Below are positions 22,178 through 33,310 of a DNA stretch of 64,000 nt, one piece after another; positions within the stretch are counted from its first letter, which is position 1; each line of letters opens with the position of its first letter. Made by a program: the position numbers and the translations under genes. Origin of the DNA: Isochrysis galbana. Its lineage: Eukaryota > Haptophyta > Isochrysidales > Isochrysidaceae. The notes beneath the pieces were generated by a model that did no database searches, was not told where the DNA came from, and was given only the letters and a program-made list of their open reading frames with translations. The stretch lies in NCBI GenBank assembly GCA_018136815.1, contig CM030931.1:1715398-1779397 (forward strand). The letters are read 5' to 3'.

Positions 22178-25100
22178 TCATGCGCCTTGCGCCGCGAGTT
22201 GTGACTGAACGAGCTGTAGCACGGAAGAGATCAGGTCGGAATTCATCGCACGCACTGACGCCCGGCACATGCCAGCGGCAGCGTTGACTTCGAGCCGCAT
22301 CAGGACTGAAGTGTCGTCGCTCTGGGGTTGCGCATGGCCCTTTGTGACAATCCAACCGGCCACCACATAGTTGGCTGCGTTTGGATCCACCCCATTTAGG
22401 ACAGCCATACGCAAACCGGTAGATGCCACACGCTCTACCTCTGCCGGAGGCAAGGGCGAGGTCTTCAGCTTAAATATCTTTTGAACTTCTTTGCCCTCGA
22501 GTACCTTCCATCGCCGGAAGAAGTCTGGGCCGTCTACCTTCAGGGGCGAGAAGAACTTAGACGGCGGGACCGGCATGCGTAAGAGGAGCTGCACCGGCGC
22601 GGACGACGACATGAAGCGGACTGAGAGCTGCGGGGGCTCGCCGAACGGCTGCATGCACTCGATCATGCATGTCTGTTGCAGCTGTTGACGTGGCGCTAAT
22701 GTTGACGCCAGCGGCGAAACTTGGATGTTGAGCTGGCTGCAGGGCGAGAGCATTGTCGCAAGATTCCTGAAGCGATGAACCGGGAGGAAAAGGTTGCCAA
22801 CCCATCACTGCGCCAAGGAGCGATATAGTCGGCTGGTGACAGAACGCGTGCGATCCCCAAAGCCCCAAAGCACGCCCCTCTTCCCTGGTACGCGCTGCGG
22901 AGAGGCATACATGAGCGGAAATTGCGTCTTGTTGCCAAAGAAAAGTCCGAGCCGCCCTTGGTGACCTTGAAACTCCATCTTAACGCCGATTTGGATAGTC
23001 GCGTCCTCAAAGAGCACCCCGTCGTTGCGCATACATAGCAAGGTCCACTGAGGCGCCGGTGCTCCCGCAGGCGGCGCCGCCGGGCCCGCCCCCATCCCAC
23101 CCAACAAATCGGCGGCCCCCGCTTGCGGCGGCGGTGGCGAGGGCGACCCGTTACCCATCAAACCCAATAAGTCGCCCGCAACCGAAGAGGGTGTCGCCGT
23201 CGGCGGTGCTGTACCAAGCCCACCCAGATCGAGGCCGCCGAGAAGATCTGCAGCGCTCGAGGCGGCAGGCGCCACAGGAGCCGGCTCGTCGAGCCCGCCA
23301 AGCAAATCCATCGCAGGCGGGGGCGCCGCGTGAGAGGGGGGAGGGGCGGGAGCCTCCGCTGCTGCACGGGACTCAACGCGCGGGGCCGTGCCTGCCTCCT
23401 GCTGGCTTTTCGAGGTGAGCGTCTTCTGGACGACGGACTCGCGTTCAGTAAAGTGGGGCATCATCTCTAGAACAGTGCCCTTGACCTCAGTGAGGTTGGG
23501 GGCAGAGAGTGAGATGTATTCTGCCGCGCGTTGCTGGACCTCCTGATCAATCGCGGCTGAGTACTGGTGCATGATCTCGGCGACTTGCTGCGACACTTCT
23601 GGATAGGTATGCGCAAGCTTGACGTACGTGTTTAGAAGAAGAGCGCGCACATCGGGCTCGGACGAGGTGAAGTGCCTGTGCAGCGCTGCCAGCTGCTGGG
23701 CTGCACTAGATCCTGGACGGTCTGCAATCATATGTCCGAACTCTCCTAGGACATACCCCGTCACCTTCAGGAGCGTCTTATGTGGGAACCGCTCCTCCTT
23801 CAGTGAGCGCCACACCACCCCAGTTGCGTACTTTTGCAGATCATCGCCTTGGTTTGTGACGATCTGGACGACACGATACCAGATCTCATCAGCGACATAG
23901 TCGCCCGCCGATTTGATGAGTTGGATGATGACATCGACGTACCAAGCGTGGTCAGTCGCGAAACGCTCCGAGAGGATGGCGATCTTCAATACCAGCTCCT
24001 CCTTGATCCCCGCGTCGGCGGACGCCAGGTATGCGAGCAGCTCCGAAACTGTCTCTTTCACGCTGGAAGTGTCGCACATGGCGTAGACGAGATCGAGCGC
24101 GCGGCGCCGGATGGAGATGTCGGGGTCCTTGAGGGAGAACAAGATGGTCGACTGGTGCTTCTTGAGCCCATCTAGTGTCTCAGGCTGGAGCTGCGAAAGG
24201 CGCGCCATTGTCTCGAGGCCCAGATAGCGGATATTCGCTTCTCGGATGGAGATAAAACGGCCGAGCAAATTAATACACTGCTGCAGCATCTCGCCGTGCG
24301 AGCCCAGGTGGATGCTAAGATTGATCGCCTCAAACAGGACCGCATGCGTGGCGTTGTTTTTGTTCACGTTCTTCGTCACCTCCGTGCCAGTGATGATCCG
24401 TTGGAGGACCTCCGAGACGCGAAGCTTGAGCGCGTGCTCAGCTGGGGGTGGGAAGTATTGCAGAACGCGCAACAGCTTGATTTGGAGCCAGGGAGTAGGG
24501 ATGCCATAGTAGAGGTAGTCGTTTGAGTAGTCACGGTTCAGCACTAGGCGCGTAAGCGTGCGCGCTGCCTTGGGAGCGGCGCCCTCCCAGCCCGTCGGAT
24601 CATGTGCCAGGATGCCGAGCACAAGCGATGTTACAGATGTGAGAACGCCAATGTTCTTCTCATCGAGGAGCTGTAGGATCTTGTCAGACCACTGCTCGGC
24701 GGGCAGAATGTCTGGAGACTTGCGGAAGAGGCGAAGAGTTGTGAGTGCGGCCTTCTTGCGCACGTATGTCTTGGTGATGTTGTTGGTGAGCAGCTTCAGC
24801 ACGTCGGAGCTCAGGGTCTCCGCGAACTCCTTCCCGCCCACGTTGCAGATTGCATTGAGGGCCTGCGAAACAAGCAGATGCAAACATTGGTCAGCATGCG
24901 CACGCTTGACACACTGCCCCATGACGCACGTTCGGATTTCGCGAGTTCTTGCTCCGCAGCGGGCCCACGCACCAGGCACACAGCATTGTCCTGTCTGCTG
25001 ATGAGGTCGACGCGGATCGAGTTGATGATGAGCCGAAGCAGCTCATCCCCCTCACGTAGCATGAGCGCGCACCACGCGTAACCGACGGACTTCTCAGAGT

Positions 25101-25341
25101 ACTTCTGACTCGAGATGAGGTTGACAGCCTCCATGTGCCCAAAATCCACTTCGTAGCCCAGCATGTACATGTAGAGGATCTTCCACACATACTTCTTGCG
25201 ATTGTACCCGTTCATGTTCGTTTCCGAGGTAAACTTGGATCGAATATGCGCCATCTCCTTCTCCACGCGTTTCTCCTCCTGCTCTTTGGTGCTGCAGTTG
25301 CGCAGATCGGAGATGAACACCGTCAAGCCACGCATAGCCAT
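22178..25341 (-). CDS. AP-2 complex subunit alpha (alpha-adaptin), three exons
   Basis: Alpha-adaptin is a large subunit of the AP-2 clathrin adaptor at the plasma membrane and binds cargo, phosphoinositide and accessory proteins. Exons: 24973-25341, 22911-24862, 22178-22766; introns 110 bp and 144 bp, GT-AG, phases kept; 969 residues, normal for the family. The N-terminus MAMRGLTVFISDLRNC and KKYVWKILYMYMLGYEVDFG with HMEAVNLISS are diagnostic of alpha rather than gamma. The HEAT trunk follows (ALNAICNVGGKEF, RRALDLVYAMCD, AGDYVADEIWYRVVQIV, VTGYVLGEFGHMI). The hinge is Ala/Pro/Gly-rich with repeated DLLG motifs. The C-terminal ear has two subdomains (GVLFEDATIQIGVKMEF and SPLKVDGPDFFRRWKVLEG). 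The last junction reads QFPLM-NLATMLSPCSQLNIQ. Confidence 0.96.
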
Positions 25342-26594
25342 GGCTGCCCGCTGCGCGCTGCAAGCCTGCAGGATGGAATGGGGAGGAAAGGGGGCAGGAG
25401 GTGGAGAGTGAGCAGCTGGTCTGAGAGCGCACAGGCCTGCCCGCGCTGGCCGGTGTGATCTCTCCAGCGTCTGCCGCAGCCCGCGGCTAGTATGTTGAGC
25501 CCCCCCTCTCCCCCCGCCACCCCCAAGCCCCCTCCCCCCCCCTCCCGCTGCACCCCCACCCCCTTTCCCCAGGCCGAGCGGCCTTGTCAGGCGCAAAGAG
25601 CTGGGTGAGGCGGCTGGGCTCGGCCCACGCCTCGTCGCGCGCTCCCTCCGCCCCACTCCTCCCTCCCTCCCTCCCTCCCTCCCTCCCTCCCTCCCTCCCT
25701 CCCTCTCTCCCTCCCTGCCTCCCTCTCTCTGCCCGTCTTTCTCACCCGCAGAGCCGGCGCGGCTGGCTCAGTGCGGCGGTCACCCCCGACAGCCGCGAGC
25801 AGGGGAGGGGCTGGGGTGGGAAAGGGGAGGGGAGGAAGAGAAGAGAGGGAGGAGGAGAGAGGAGGAAGGGGGCGGGGGGGGGGGGGGGGGGCGGGGGGCC
25901 AAGGGGGAGCGAGAGATAGGAGGAGGAGAGGAGGGGGGGAAAAGCAGGGAGGGGGGGGGGGGGGGGGGGCGGGGGAGCGCCGGCGGGCGGGGGTCTGCTT
26001 TCTCCTCTCTCTCTCTCCTCTCTCTTCTCTTCTCTTGCAGCGTCTCTCCTCTTCCCCCCCCCCCTCTCTCTCTGGGCGATTGTACAATTTGTACTCCACC
26101 CTCCTCTTCTTCCTCTCCTTAGCCAGAGTAGTCCGTATTACAAAAGGTTTACTACTCTAGTAGGTTTGTTGCAGGCATGTCCCGAGAGGCGAGCACGCTC
26201 TTCGCCACCATCACGTACCCGTGGCCCTTCCTCTCTACAAAACAATACCGCGATCGCATCACCCTCGGCCACCCCGCGCGAGGCGCGCTCATTCTCTCCT
26301 GATACATCTTATATATGGCCCGATCTAAAAAAGTACGCCATTGCTACTCTCTTCAGCTCTGCAGCTCCCTGTTGTCGAAAAAGCGAGCTTTCTTGACGAG
26401 GGAGTTGAAGACAATAGCGAGGGCGTATTAGGGCGGTCAAACACTATTTTAACCTCTAAAGGTGTAAAAATGAAAAAGTCAGGATTGATACAAGACGTCG
26501 GCCTTGACGATCATAGTGAGGGACTCCAGGGGGTATACATTTAAAACCTGTAGGAACCCTCGTCCGGCCGCAGCCGCTGCGCGCTCTCAGCCGA
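25342..26594. other. Intergenic, low-complexity upstream region of the AP-2 alpha gene
   Basis: It holds C-runs (25500-25565), a (CCCT)n microsatellite (25660-25727), long G-runs and GA/GGA-rich sequence (25800-25990) and CT-rich sequence to 26070. From 26430 an A/T motif, TAGGGCGGTCAAACACT, inversely matches 50365-50390 and is probably a repeat edge. A 41-codon frame (26177-26302) is too short to support. Confidence 0.6.
25660..25727. repeat. (CCCT)n microsatellite
   Basis: About twelve CCCT units with few interruptions upstream of the AP-2 alpha gene. Confidence 0.95.
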
Positions 26595-27632
26595 ATGTGG
26601 TCAGCTGGGTGGCTGGCGCTCGTCTCTCTCTCGTCGGTGCGCGTCCGAGAGCCTGCGCCTGTCGGACCCGAGCCGACTGTTTGCTCGGAGCTATCTGATG
26701 CGGCTTTGCTCCAGGCGCGTGGCGCACTCACCTCGTTTTCGACGCCTGACCTTACGTTTGGGCTCTTCCTTCCTGCCTCATGGCAGACGCCGCACGCTTC
26801 TGCAGCCTTGCACCCTGTCCTCGTCTTCCTGCACGGACGAGGGGAATCGGGGGGGTTTGCAGTGTCGTACGCACAGTCACTGCCTTGGCTGCTCGTCAGC
26901 GGCAACAACGAGACGTTCGCGCGCTCCTTCCCTTTCATTGTGGTTGCGCCTCAATGTCCGTGGCGCTGCGCTGTCGCGAACGAATGGCTATCTGAGACGC
27001 TACAATCGACGGCATCTATGGTATACAAGCTGCTGCCGCGCCTAGGCGGCGATATTCAGCGCATCTATCTCGCCGGCCAGTCCATGGGCGGCAACGGTGC
27101 ATGGATGTTTGCCGCCCAACAGCCCCGCTTTTTTGCCGCGACCGTCATTGTGTGCGGATACGCTCAGCAACAAGAAGCTGATGCTGGGGCGATGCGCGTG
27201 GCACGCAGCCCGGTTGCAGTATATCATTCGGCTGACGACAGCGTAATTCCTGTCGCTGCGGCCGACTTGATGGTCGATTCGCTTCGTCGTGCGCAAGCCA
27301 GCAGATCCAGTGGAAAGGCATTCTTTAGCTTCGGAGATATGGCGAGGAGGCCTCATGCGGGCTGCATCCCCGGTGTGCATGGATGCATGGTTCGATATGT
27401 GAGGTATGAGACTGCTCCAGGTCCACCCATGCCGGAGTATGAGCACCTGATTGGCCACGGCTCCTACGAGCTGGCTTTTCGCGATGCTGATTTGTACTCT
27501 TGGCTGCTCGAGCAACGGTGTGAAAAGTGTGGACGCAACGGTGGGGGGATGGGCGAAGCTAGTGGGGGCGATGATGTTGTGGCGCCAGCACCCTGGAGGC
27601 CCCTGGACAGCTCAAGCGATCACAGGCTCTGA
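26595..27632 (+). CDS. Alpha/beta-hydrolase esterase (phospholipase/carboxylesterase or feruloyl-esterase type)
   Basis: A serine hydrolase of 345 residues in one exon. The oxyanion segment LVFLHGRGESGG is at about 76-87. The nucleophile elbow GQSMGG (161-166) has Ser163 followed by NGAW, typical of the LpqC/poly(3-hydroxybutyrate)-depolymerase-like esterases. The acid is probably Asp214 or Asp215 in HSADDSVIP, and the His is His288 in IGHGSYELAF. The last ~40 residues are Gly/Ala-rich and poorly conserved. The N-terminal 15 residues are hydrophobic and could be a weak secretion signal. The natural substrate cannot be read from sequence. A retroposon 5' head lies 20 bp after the stop. Confidence 0.85.
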   Translation: MWSAGWLALVSLSSVRVREPAPVGPEPTVCSELSDAALLQARGALTSFSTPDLTFGLFLPASWQTPHASAALHPVLVFLHGRGESGGFAVSYAQSLPWLLVSGNNETFARSFPFIVVAPQCPWRCAVANEWLSETLQSTASMVYKLLPRLGGDIQRIYLAGQSMGGNGAWMFAAQQPRFFAATVIVCGYAQQQEADAGAMRVARSPVAVYHSADDSVIPVAAADLMVDSLRRAQASRSSGKAFFSFGDMARRPHAGCIPGVHGCMVRYVRYETAPGPPMPEYEHLIGHGSYELAFRDADLYSWLLEQRCEKCGRNGGGMGEASGGDDVVAPAPWRPLDSSSDHRL

Positions 27633-27651
27633 GTTGGCAGCAAGGAGACTC

Positions 27652-27750
27652 AACCGATTTCCTATTTGTGTAATCGGGGTCAATGGGGAGGCGCGAGGCG
27701 CCTCGTTCCCTCCCCACCGGGCACTAACTCTCCTTGGTGGGGGGCCGTCA
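27652..27750 (+). mobile_element. Retroposon 5' head fragment
   Basis: It begins AACCGATTTCC and pairs CCGATT with AATCGG. GGTCAATGGGGAGG and a perfect GGCGCGAGGCGCC-centred hairpin follow. The layout equals the heads at 38188, 38668 and 52992. The core and tail were not found downstream. Confidence 0.6.
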
Positions 27751-28438
27751 TTCACCCACATGCTCTGTTGGTGAGTGCAATAATAACATAATTAATGTGA
27801 TATGCTAGCCAACCCCACTAAAAAATCTTCTTGAAGGTGTCCGCTACGCTATCACGTGTACTCCCCCCTTCGAGATCACCATTTGACATCGCCTTTGCCT
27901 CCCGGTCAGCCGGTTCCGTCCTAAATTATAGGACCGCGTCCTACCCACGATTGCTCCATGCATTCGTAGGACTCTGGTCTTTGTGCCTCAAGGATAGCTT
28001 AAGTCGAAATTTCTGGGCTTCCAACCAACTAGACCAATTCATCTTCCCCTCCCATACATGCTTAGCTCTCCCCATCTCCCCATGGCCAAGCCTGTAGAGC
28101 TAGTAGTCTTCACCAACTTTTGCCCCACCTGCCGTGCGTGGTGCAGCACTTCCGGGGTGCGCCCAAGTCGGAGGACTTTTCTTTTAGCCCTTTGGAGACA
28201 GTATAGCAGCAAAACGGACTCTTGGACCTCTAAACCAAGCTAAGGCATCACTGAAGGTCTCAAAGAGGGTAATAAAAACTGCATTCCATCTCCTCAGGAC
28301 ATGATGGGAGGAGCTCATCATCATGGATTATTGGTGGCTTCTTGCATTCGTAGGAGGACAGGTCTTGTTTGTCCACCAGACGACCAGGATTGCGCGAGCA
28401 AAAAAACAAAGCTCTTGAGGGAATGGTGCTTTGGTGCT
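27751..28438. other. Intergenic, nothing recognised
   Basis: A/T-richer sequence with an internal repeated phrase GCATTCGTAGGA (27961 and 28343). No gene is supported. Confidence 0.4.
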
Positions 28439-28960
28439 CTATCTAGAACTAACCAAGAGAACATAGAACATCCACAAATTAAGCCAAAAGCCCATGGTTA
28501 GGCCAGAATACCACCAAATGCTTGTGTTTCCCGGGTGTCGGCGATCGTTTACGTCCTCATGGCGAGGCACGAGGAGAAAGTGTACCATGTGCTGTTTTGC
28601 GCATGGCTGTGGCTTTTGCTCGGGGCGTGGGGTTGTGGTCGGGTCCGACGTACCCGTGTTCGCGGGGTGGCATTTGCCGTGCCCCGTGCCCCTCCGTTCT
28701 GCCGTGGGGTGCCCCCCTTCCGCGAGCGAGATGTCGTCGGTAGAGAAGCCGAGCAGCTCGCCCTCGTCCACGCCGACGCTCCACACGCGGCAGGGGTCCC
28801 CCAGCTCCATCCCGTTGCTCTGCCCGTCGCTGTCCGTGTCCGCGAGGCAGAGAGAGGTGGTCCACGCCCTGCCTTCGTCGCGGAAGGCGAATCGGAAGGC
28901 GGCGTGCGTCGGGTTGTTGACCTTGTGCCCCGTGCCCTTGCCGTTGACGCGTCAAGTGCC
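28439..28960 (-). pseudogene. Temptin-like Cys/Asp-rich domain, fragment
   Basis: On the minus strand the frame reads NNPTHAAFRFAFRDEGRAW, TTSLCLADTDSDGQSNGMEL and GDPCRVWSVG, which matches the temptin/calcium-binding 'DSDGDG.tNG.ELGDPCC.W' domain of secreted algal and animal proteins. HPANTGTSDPTT follows. The upstream side is closed by an in-frame TGA at 28952-28954, and no signal peptide or start is found, so this looks like a broken copy or one exon. Paired residues (Asp-rich loop, Cys) are intact. It abuts an unrelated plus-strand coding fragment at about 28975. Confidence 0.5.
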
Positions 28961-28974
28961 TCGAGGGAGTTCGT

Positions 28975-29273
28975 CCCGCTTTCGCAGAGGCGCACGCAGC
29001 GCAAGAGCGCCATGTACGCCAATCGGATCCTCCTGGGCCCCAACGCGCGCACCGGCATCCAGGTCGGGATCCACTACCAGGCGGAGATCCCCGAGTACCT
29101 GGGCCCCCTGAAGGAGACCCCCGTCGCACCTCTGGTGATCGACTTGACGGGGGAGGACGAGGAGGAGGAGGACTACGAGTACATGATCATCCAGGCACCG
29201 ACCCCGCGCCCCGCGCACCCCAGCGCGTCCTCTCCTCGAGTCCACGCTGGGGGAAAAACCCCTTTCGGGTAAA
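28975..29273 (+). pseudogene. ELM2-like motif fragment with acidic VIDLT segment
   Basis: The plus-strand frame reads RILLGPNARTGIQVG then IHYQAEIPEYLGPL, close to the ELM2 motif 'RVG..yQAeiPe' of chromatin and MYB/SANT-associated proteins. APLVIDLTGEDEEEEDYE follows, like a SUMO-interacting motif. The frame is open upstream to 28535, but that part is antisense to the temptin-like domain and is probably not coding. It stops at a retroposon boundary near 29275. Whether it is an exon of a larger gene or a relic cannot be decided. Confidence 0.35.
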
Positions 29274-29279
29274 AGCAAC

Positions 29280-29902
29280 GCAGGGGGGGGGGGGGGGCAC
29301 TCGTGAGAAAGGAGCCCAGAAGCGCTAATCTCCCTCGCTAGAGCGAGAAGCCGCGGCGAGCCGCGGCCCTTCCCTCCTGGCGCTCTGGCGCCACCGTCTT
29401 CTCTTACCCAAACGGGGCGGCGAGAAGACACGTTTCTGCCGGAGGGGAGAGCTGCCGCTCCCCCTTCCCCTCCCTCTTCCCTCTTCCTCCTCTCTTCCCT
29501 GCGGCGGGGGCCCATGGCGCGCGCCTGCGGCCCCTCTTCAGGTCCCCAGGTGGCCTGCAGGGGCCTGGGAGCACAGCTCAGGGGGCAGGTGAGGCTGGGG
29601 CATGGCCCTGGCCCCTCCTGCCTCTCCCTCGCTGGCGCTCCGAGCCCCTGCGGGTCGACTGGAGCTGGCTGGGGGCTCCTGATCAGGGGGGGCCAGGGGG
29701 AGGAGGGGCTCAGAGGGATGGGCAGGCCACGGCGGGCCAGGGCGGGCGAGTCAGGCGGTCCTGTGCGGGGGGAGGAATGTTGTGTGCTCCTGGCAGGCCA
29801 TCAGGCGTGCCAGGAGAGTGAGTGGTTCCTCCCCCATGGCAGGGGAGGAGTGGAGAGAGGGGGGGGGGCTCGTGCCCCCCCATGGGCGAACTAAGTATAA
29901 AC
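29280..29902 (-). mobile_element. Type-A retroposon, 3'-incomplete, minus strand
   Basis: Read on the minus strand it starts AACTAGGTTTATACTTAGTT at 29902, then the CCCATGGGGGGGCACGAGCC hairpin, then the shared GC-rich core and a GAGAGG-rich stretch. The first stem is kept with a G-T pair. The usual AATATTAAAAGG tail was not found; the match fades at about 29280. Confidence 0.75.
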
Positions 29903-30175
29903 CTAGTTGAGCACTGGGATGGAAAGATGGGCGAGGGTGGAGGGTAGGATGTTTGCCCGACCCATCGGGAAAATCCTCGGACACCGAGGGGAAGTATGCG
30001 TAGCTCCCCCACACGATCTCTTTGTATTGTAGACCCATATTGGAACTTTCTGCATGGTGCACGTGGCCTCACACGGCGAATCCAGATTAATGTCGAGACC
30101 TCCACGGGACTCGGGCACAGCCGGAACGGCCATGAGCCAACCGCGCTACAAGCAAACCGAACTCCGCTTTCACTT
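29903..30175. other. Short intergenic stretch
   Basis: No feature recognised between the retroposon head and the 3' end of the next minus-strand gene. Confidence 0.4.
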
Positions 30176-32335
30176 TCACGCTTGCGAATGGCCTGCGCTT
30201 TCCTCATCTGATTCACCTCGCGGGCGCTTGCGCGGCCGCCCGCGCCCTCTCTTCACGGGAGGCAGCCCATCCGCATTCCCTCTTTGTTGTGATTCCTCGA
30301 CGGCCGTAGGCTCGCACTCTCCTTCAGCATCTCTCTCGCTATCTTCGTACCCGCGCGCAAGTTCGAGGGCCTTGGCCGCTTTGCGAGCCGCTTCAGCCCA
30401 AACTTCAGCTCTTGCCGACTGCAGCTGCTTTCGCAGCCATCGCAGGGGAGTTTTCCCTCTCGACTCGATGAGCGATGCATCGATCCAGGCGGCACGCTCT
30501 CCTGCGTGTTTGACTAAGTAGCACCAGCCCGAGTTGGTGAGGCGGGCTCGGAGCACCGCTTCCTGCACAAAGGATAAGGAGGGAGATGGCTGAGCTAGTT
30601 ACTTGCATATTCGAGTCGCATTGCACTAGGAGGCAACAGAGCGCCACAATAAGAATCTGTGCGAGATGACAGGGTGCACTTGCACAAGACCACATCAATA
30701 GATGCAATGTCGAGCAATACTGTGGTTGACGAATTCGACCGCGCCGAGCGCCTTGCGTGCTATGTGTGGCAGCTGTAGATGTATCAGATGTGACATCCAA
30801 GCAAAAGCTGCTAATGCGCGTCTCACCACAGAGGCAGCGACGGTGTGATCTCCCCATTCCTGCTCCTCCTCCTCCTCTGCCGGTGCCAATGACGAGGACT
30901 CGTGAATGATGTGATCGTGCCTGCTGACCCCCTTGTCAACGCTTTGCGAGGGTTGCTGTGTACCATCGGTCGCACGCACATGTTGCCTTCTATGGTCGCT
31001 GTTGCTGAGCTTGTCGGTCACCGGATCCGAACACCGTCTCGACGTCGGCACGGCCTTCTCCAATAAGTTCTCCGCTTCACTCGGATTGGGCGGGATACTT
31101 AAAGGAGGCCGACCGTTGACCACGCCCTCGATGACTATCACTTCAGATTTTGTGGAGTCCTGACCATCGCCATGGATACTTCTCACCTCGAGGAGCTGTG
31201 TATCGCTGATGATTCCAACCTCGGCAGCGTCACTGCGCGCACTATTGCTAGGAGACGCATCGGTCTCTCCAGAGGCAGGTGCTTGGTTCGCCCCCCCCAC
31301 CCCCTCAATCGTAGTGCATCTCACAGCCTCCACTTGTGTGTCCCCGCCGGGCCGTGGTCCGCAAGGAGCCTCGCACCGCGTTGTTGCCGATGCCACATCT
31401 GCCGCGAGGCCCTTGCCGATGGCGCTTCGCCCCCCGTCTGACGTATGGACGGGCGTAGAGCCAGCAGGTAGACCGATGCCGACCCACTCACACAGCTGAT
31501 CGAGCTGTTGTGCGAGAGTGAGCCCTGGCTCAAGGGGGAGAAGCGCAGCCTCTTGTGCTGCGAGCAGGCCCACCCCAATCGAGGCAGCGGGGGCCAGCCC
31601 AAGCTGGGCCTCGCACATCCGCAGCCGATCGATGAGGGTGAGAGTCGGGACCGACAGTGCCTTTCGTGCTTCGCAGGTCGCTCCACCAGTTGAAACTGTT
31701 GTGTCGCAGGTCGCTGGACGCAGCAACGGACAGAAGTCTTCTCCTGCCGTAAAGACGAGCGTCTCATCCGGAAGAACCTCTTCCGGGTGCATCACCTCAT
31801 ACCCGTCCTCAGTGAAAACGCGCCGCGCTGTGAAGCCGAGGTTACCGGTGGAGATGCGGAGTTTACGTGAGCCCGCGTCAAGCAGCTCATCCATCGTCTC
31901 CGGTAGAAGCAGGACGTGCCGAATTCCTGCGGTGCCGCTGTCTTGTGCGCTATGCCAGCAAATGCGCACGCGGTGCTGCCCGCTGACCGTCAGGCTGCGC
32001 AGGGGGAGCGCGGAAGGGGGACGATGGGGGGCAACGTTGGACGTCTGAATGAGTGCCGCTGTCTTGCCTTCTTCTCTCTTGGATCGCGCCGGTGCGGGGC
32101 TCGCAGAGGGCGAGAAGGCGCTGCTCGAGCAGGCAGGCGACGGTCGCCGCTCCGCCTCGAGCCCCTCACGCCCGTAGAGCGCGGCGGCGGAGAGTAGGTC
32201 GCTGCCGCCATGAGGAGCCCAAGACCAGGTGTTTGTTGACGGATCGTACCGCACGGCACCGCCGTTGTATGGCCGGAGCGGCGGGAGGGAGGAGGAGGAG
32301 GGTGGCCGGCCGGCAGTGCGCGGCATCAGGCGCAA
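30176..32335 (-). CDS. Protein with KHA/doublecortin-like fold and C-terminal AT-hook, two exons
   Basis: No full-length family is recognised. Exons: 30827-32335 and 30176-30562, intron 264 bp (GTGAGA...GTGCAG), 631 residues. Residues about 136-204 (HVLLLPETMDELLDAGSRKL, then RRVFTEDGYEVMHPEEVLPD) resemble the ubiquitin-like KHA/doublecortin module, where an N-terminal strand is followed by 'TEDGaev.d...l.D.e.lf'. The middle (210-480) is low in conserved order. Exon 2 begins EAVLRARLTNSGWCYLVKHA, which is faintly chromodomain-like, and ends with the AT-hook KRGRGRPRKRPRG, pointing to DNA binding in the nucleus. The stop is at 30176. The upstream side has G-runs (32355-32390). Confidence 0.7.
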
Positions 32336-32604
32336 GGGAAGGAGATCCGTGGAGGGGGCGGGGGGGCGGGGGGGCGGGGGGGGGGGGAAACTTCCCTGGC
32401 TCCTCCACGTGGACTGGATGATACTGGAAATGCTGCCTCGTTGATCGAGACGAGGGGTGGGGGGAGGGAGGGGTTGGGGTTGGGGGTGTGGGGACTGTGA
32501 GCGACGGCCGGCGGGGCGGGGAAGGAAGGCAGCTTAAGCTCGAATGTATAATCATGTAGAGGCTATCGCTTCGCAGGCAGCAGCGCTTCGCAGCCAGCAC
32601 GCGC

Positions 32605-33310
32605 ATGCGCCGATGGCGCCTGGGGCCTCCCCAGGGCCTGCAGCAGTCACCAAGGGGCCCCCAGGCCTCAGGTAGGTACTCGAAGTCGGCGCGCGACGTC
32701 CAGGCAAAGGAGCGGCTCGCCGTCCTCGAAGACGTCCGCAAGGCGGTGGATCATTGCCGTGCGACGGGCGAGAGCGCTCGTCTCGCGATTCGCTCGGGCA
32801 AGTTCCCCAAGGCCACCAAGGGGAAGATACGCCAGGCGCTCTCCAAGACGGCCGTGCCCGATAAATTCATCTGTGATCACCACTCGCAGGTATTGACGAA
32901 CGCCGAGAGGATGAAGCTGGGCAGGTGGCTCATCCAGTGCGCGGACGTACAGGAGCCACGTAACCGACATCCCATCTCTGTCAAGATCCGGGAGATGCTG
33001 TGCGCGCGCGCGTCATTCAAAAAGGCCAAGAAGTACGGCTTCGGCAGCATCCCTCTCTTACTCACCAGGCAGAGCAGTTGCGTGCTCGAGCTCAAGCCCC
33101 CGCTTTCTCCGCTTGCGAATTTGTCTGCTTGTGCGCAATCGACCCGTGCCACTGGTCCAGTTGGAAGCGTTGCCCGCAGTGTGGGCCGAAGAAGGGGGTG
33201 TGTAAGGTCGGGGCATGTGTGGCCAGTCGTAGTAGGGTGGCAGGATCGAGCGAGCAACACGCCCAAGAGGTGGTTTTTGAGGCCCCCATGGGTGAGGATT
33301 GTGCGTGAGC
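32605..33310 (+). pseudogene. Tc5/CENP-B-type transposase, N-terminal fragment, frameshifted
   Basis: The frame reads AKERLAVLEDVRKAVDHCRA, VLTNAERMKLGRWLIQCADV and RHPISVKIREMLCARASFKK, an arrangement of helix-turn-helix blocks common at the N-terminus of pogo/Tc5-like DDE transposases. From about 33056 the next frame continues better (SLTHQAEQLRARAQAPAFS, then KRCPQCGPKKG with a Cys pair), so an indel is likely. No DDE core was found. Assignment is by pattern only. Confidence 0.4.

Noticed and set aside
28952..28954. In-frame TGA in the temptin-like frame as a selenocysteine codon
   Set aside because: The position is outside the conserved domain and no SECIS-like hairpin was recognised; a domain boundary or decay is simpler.
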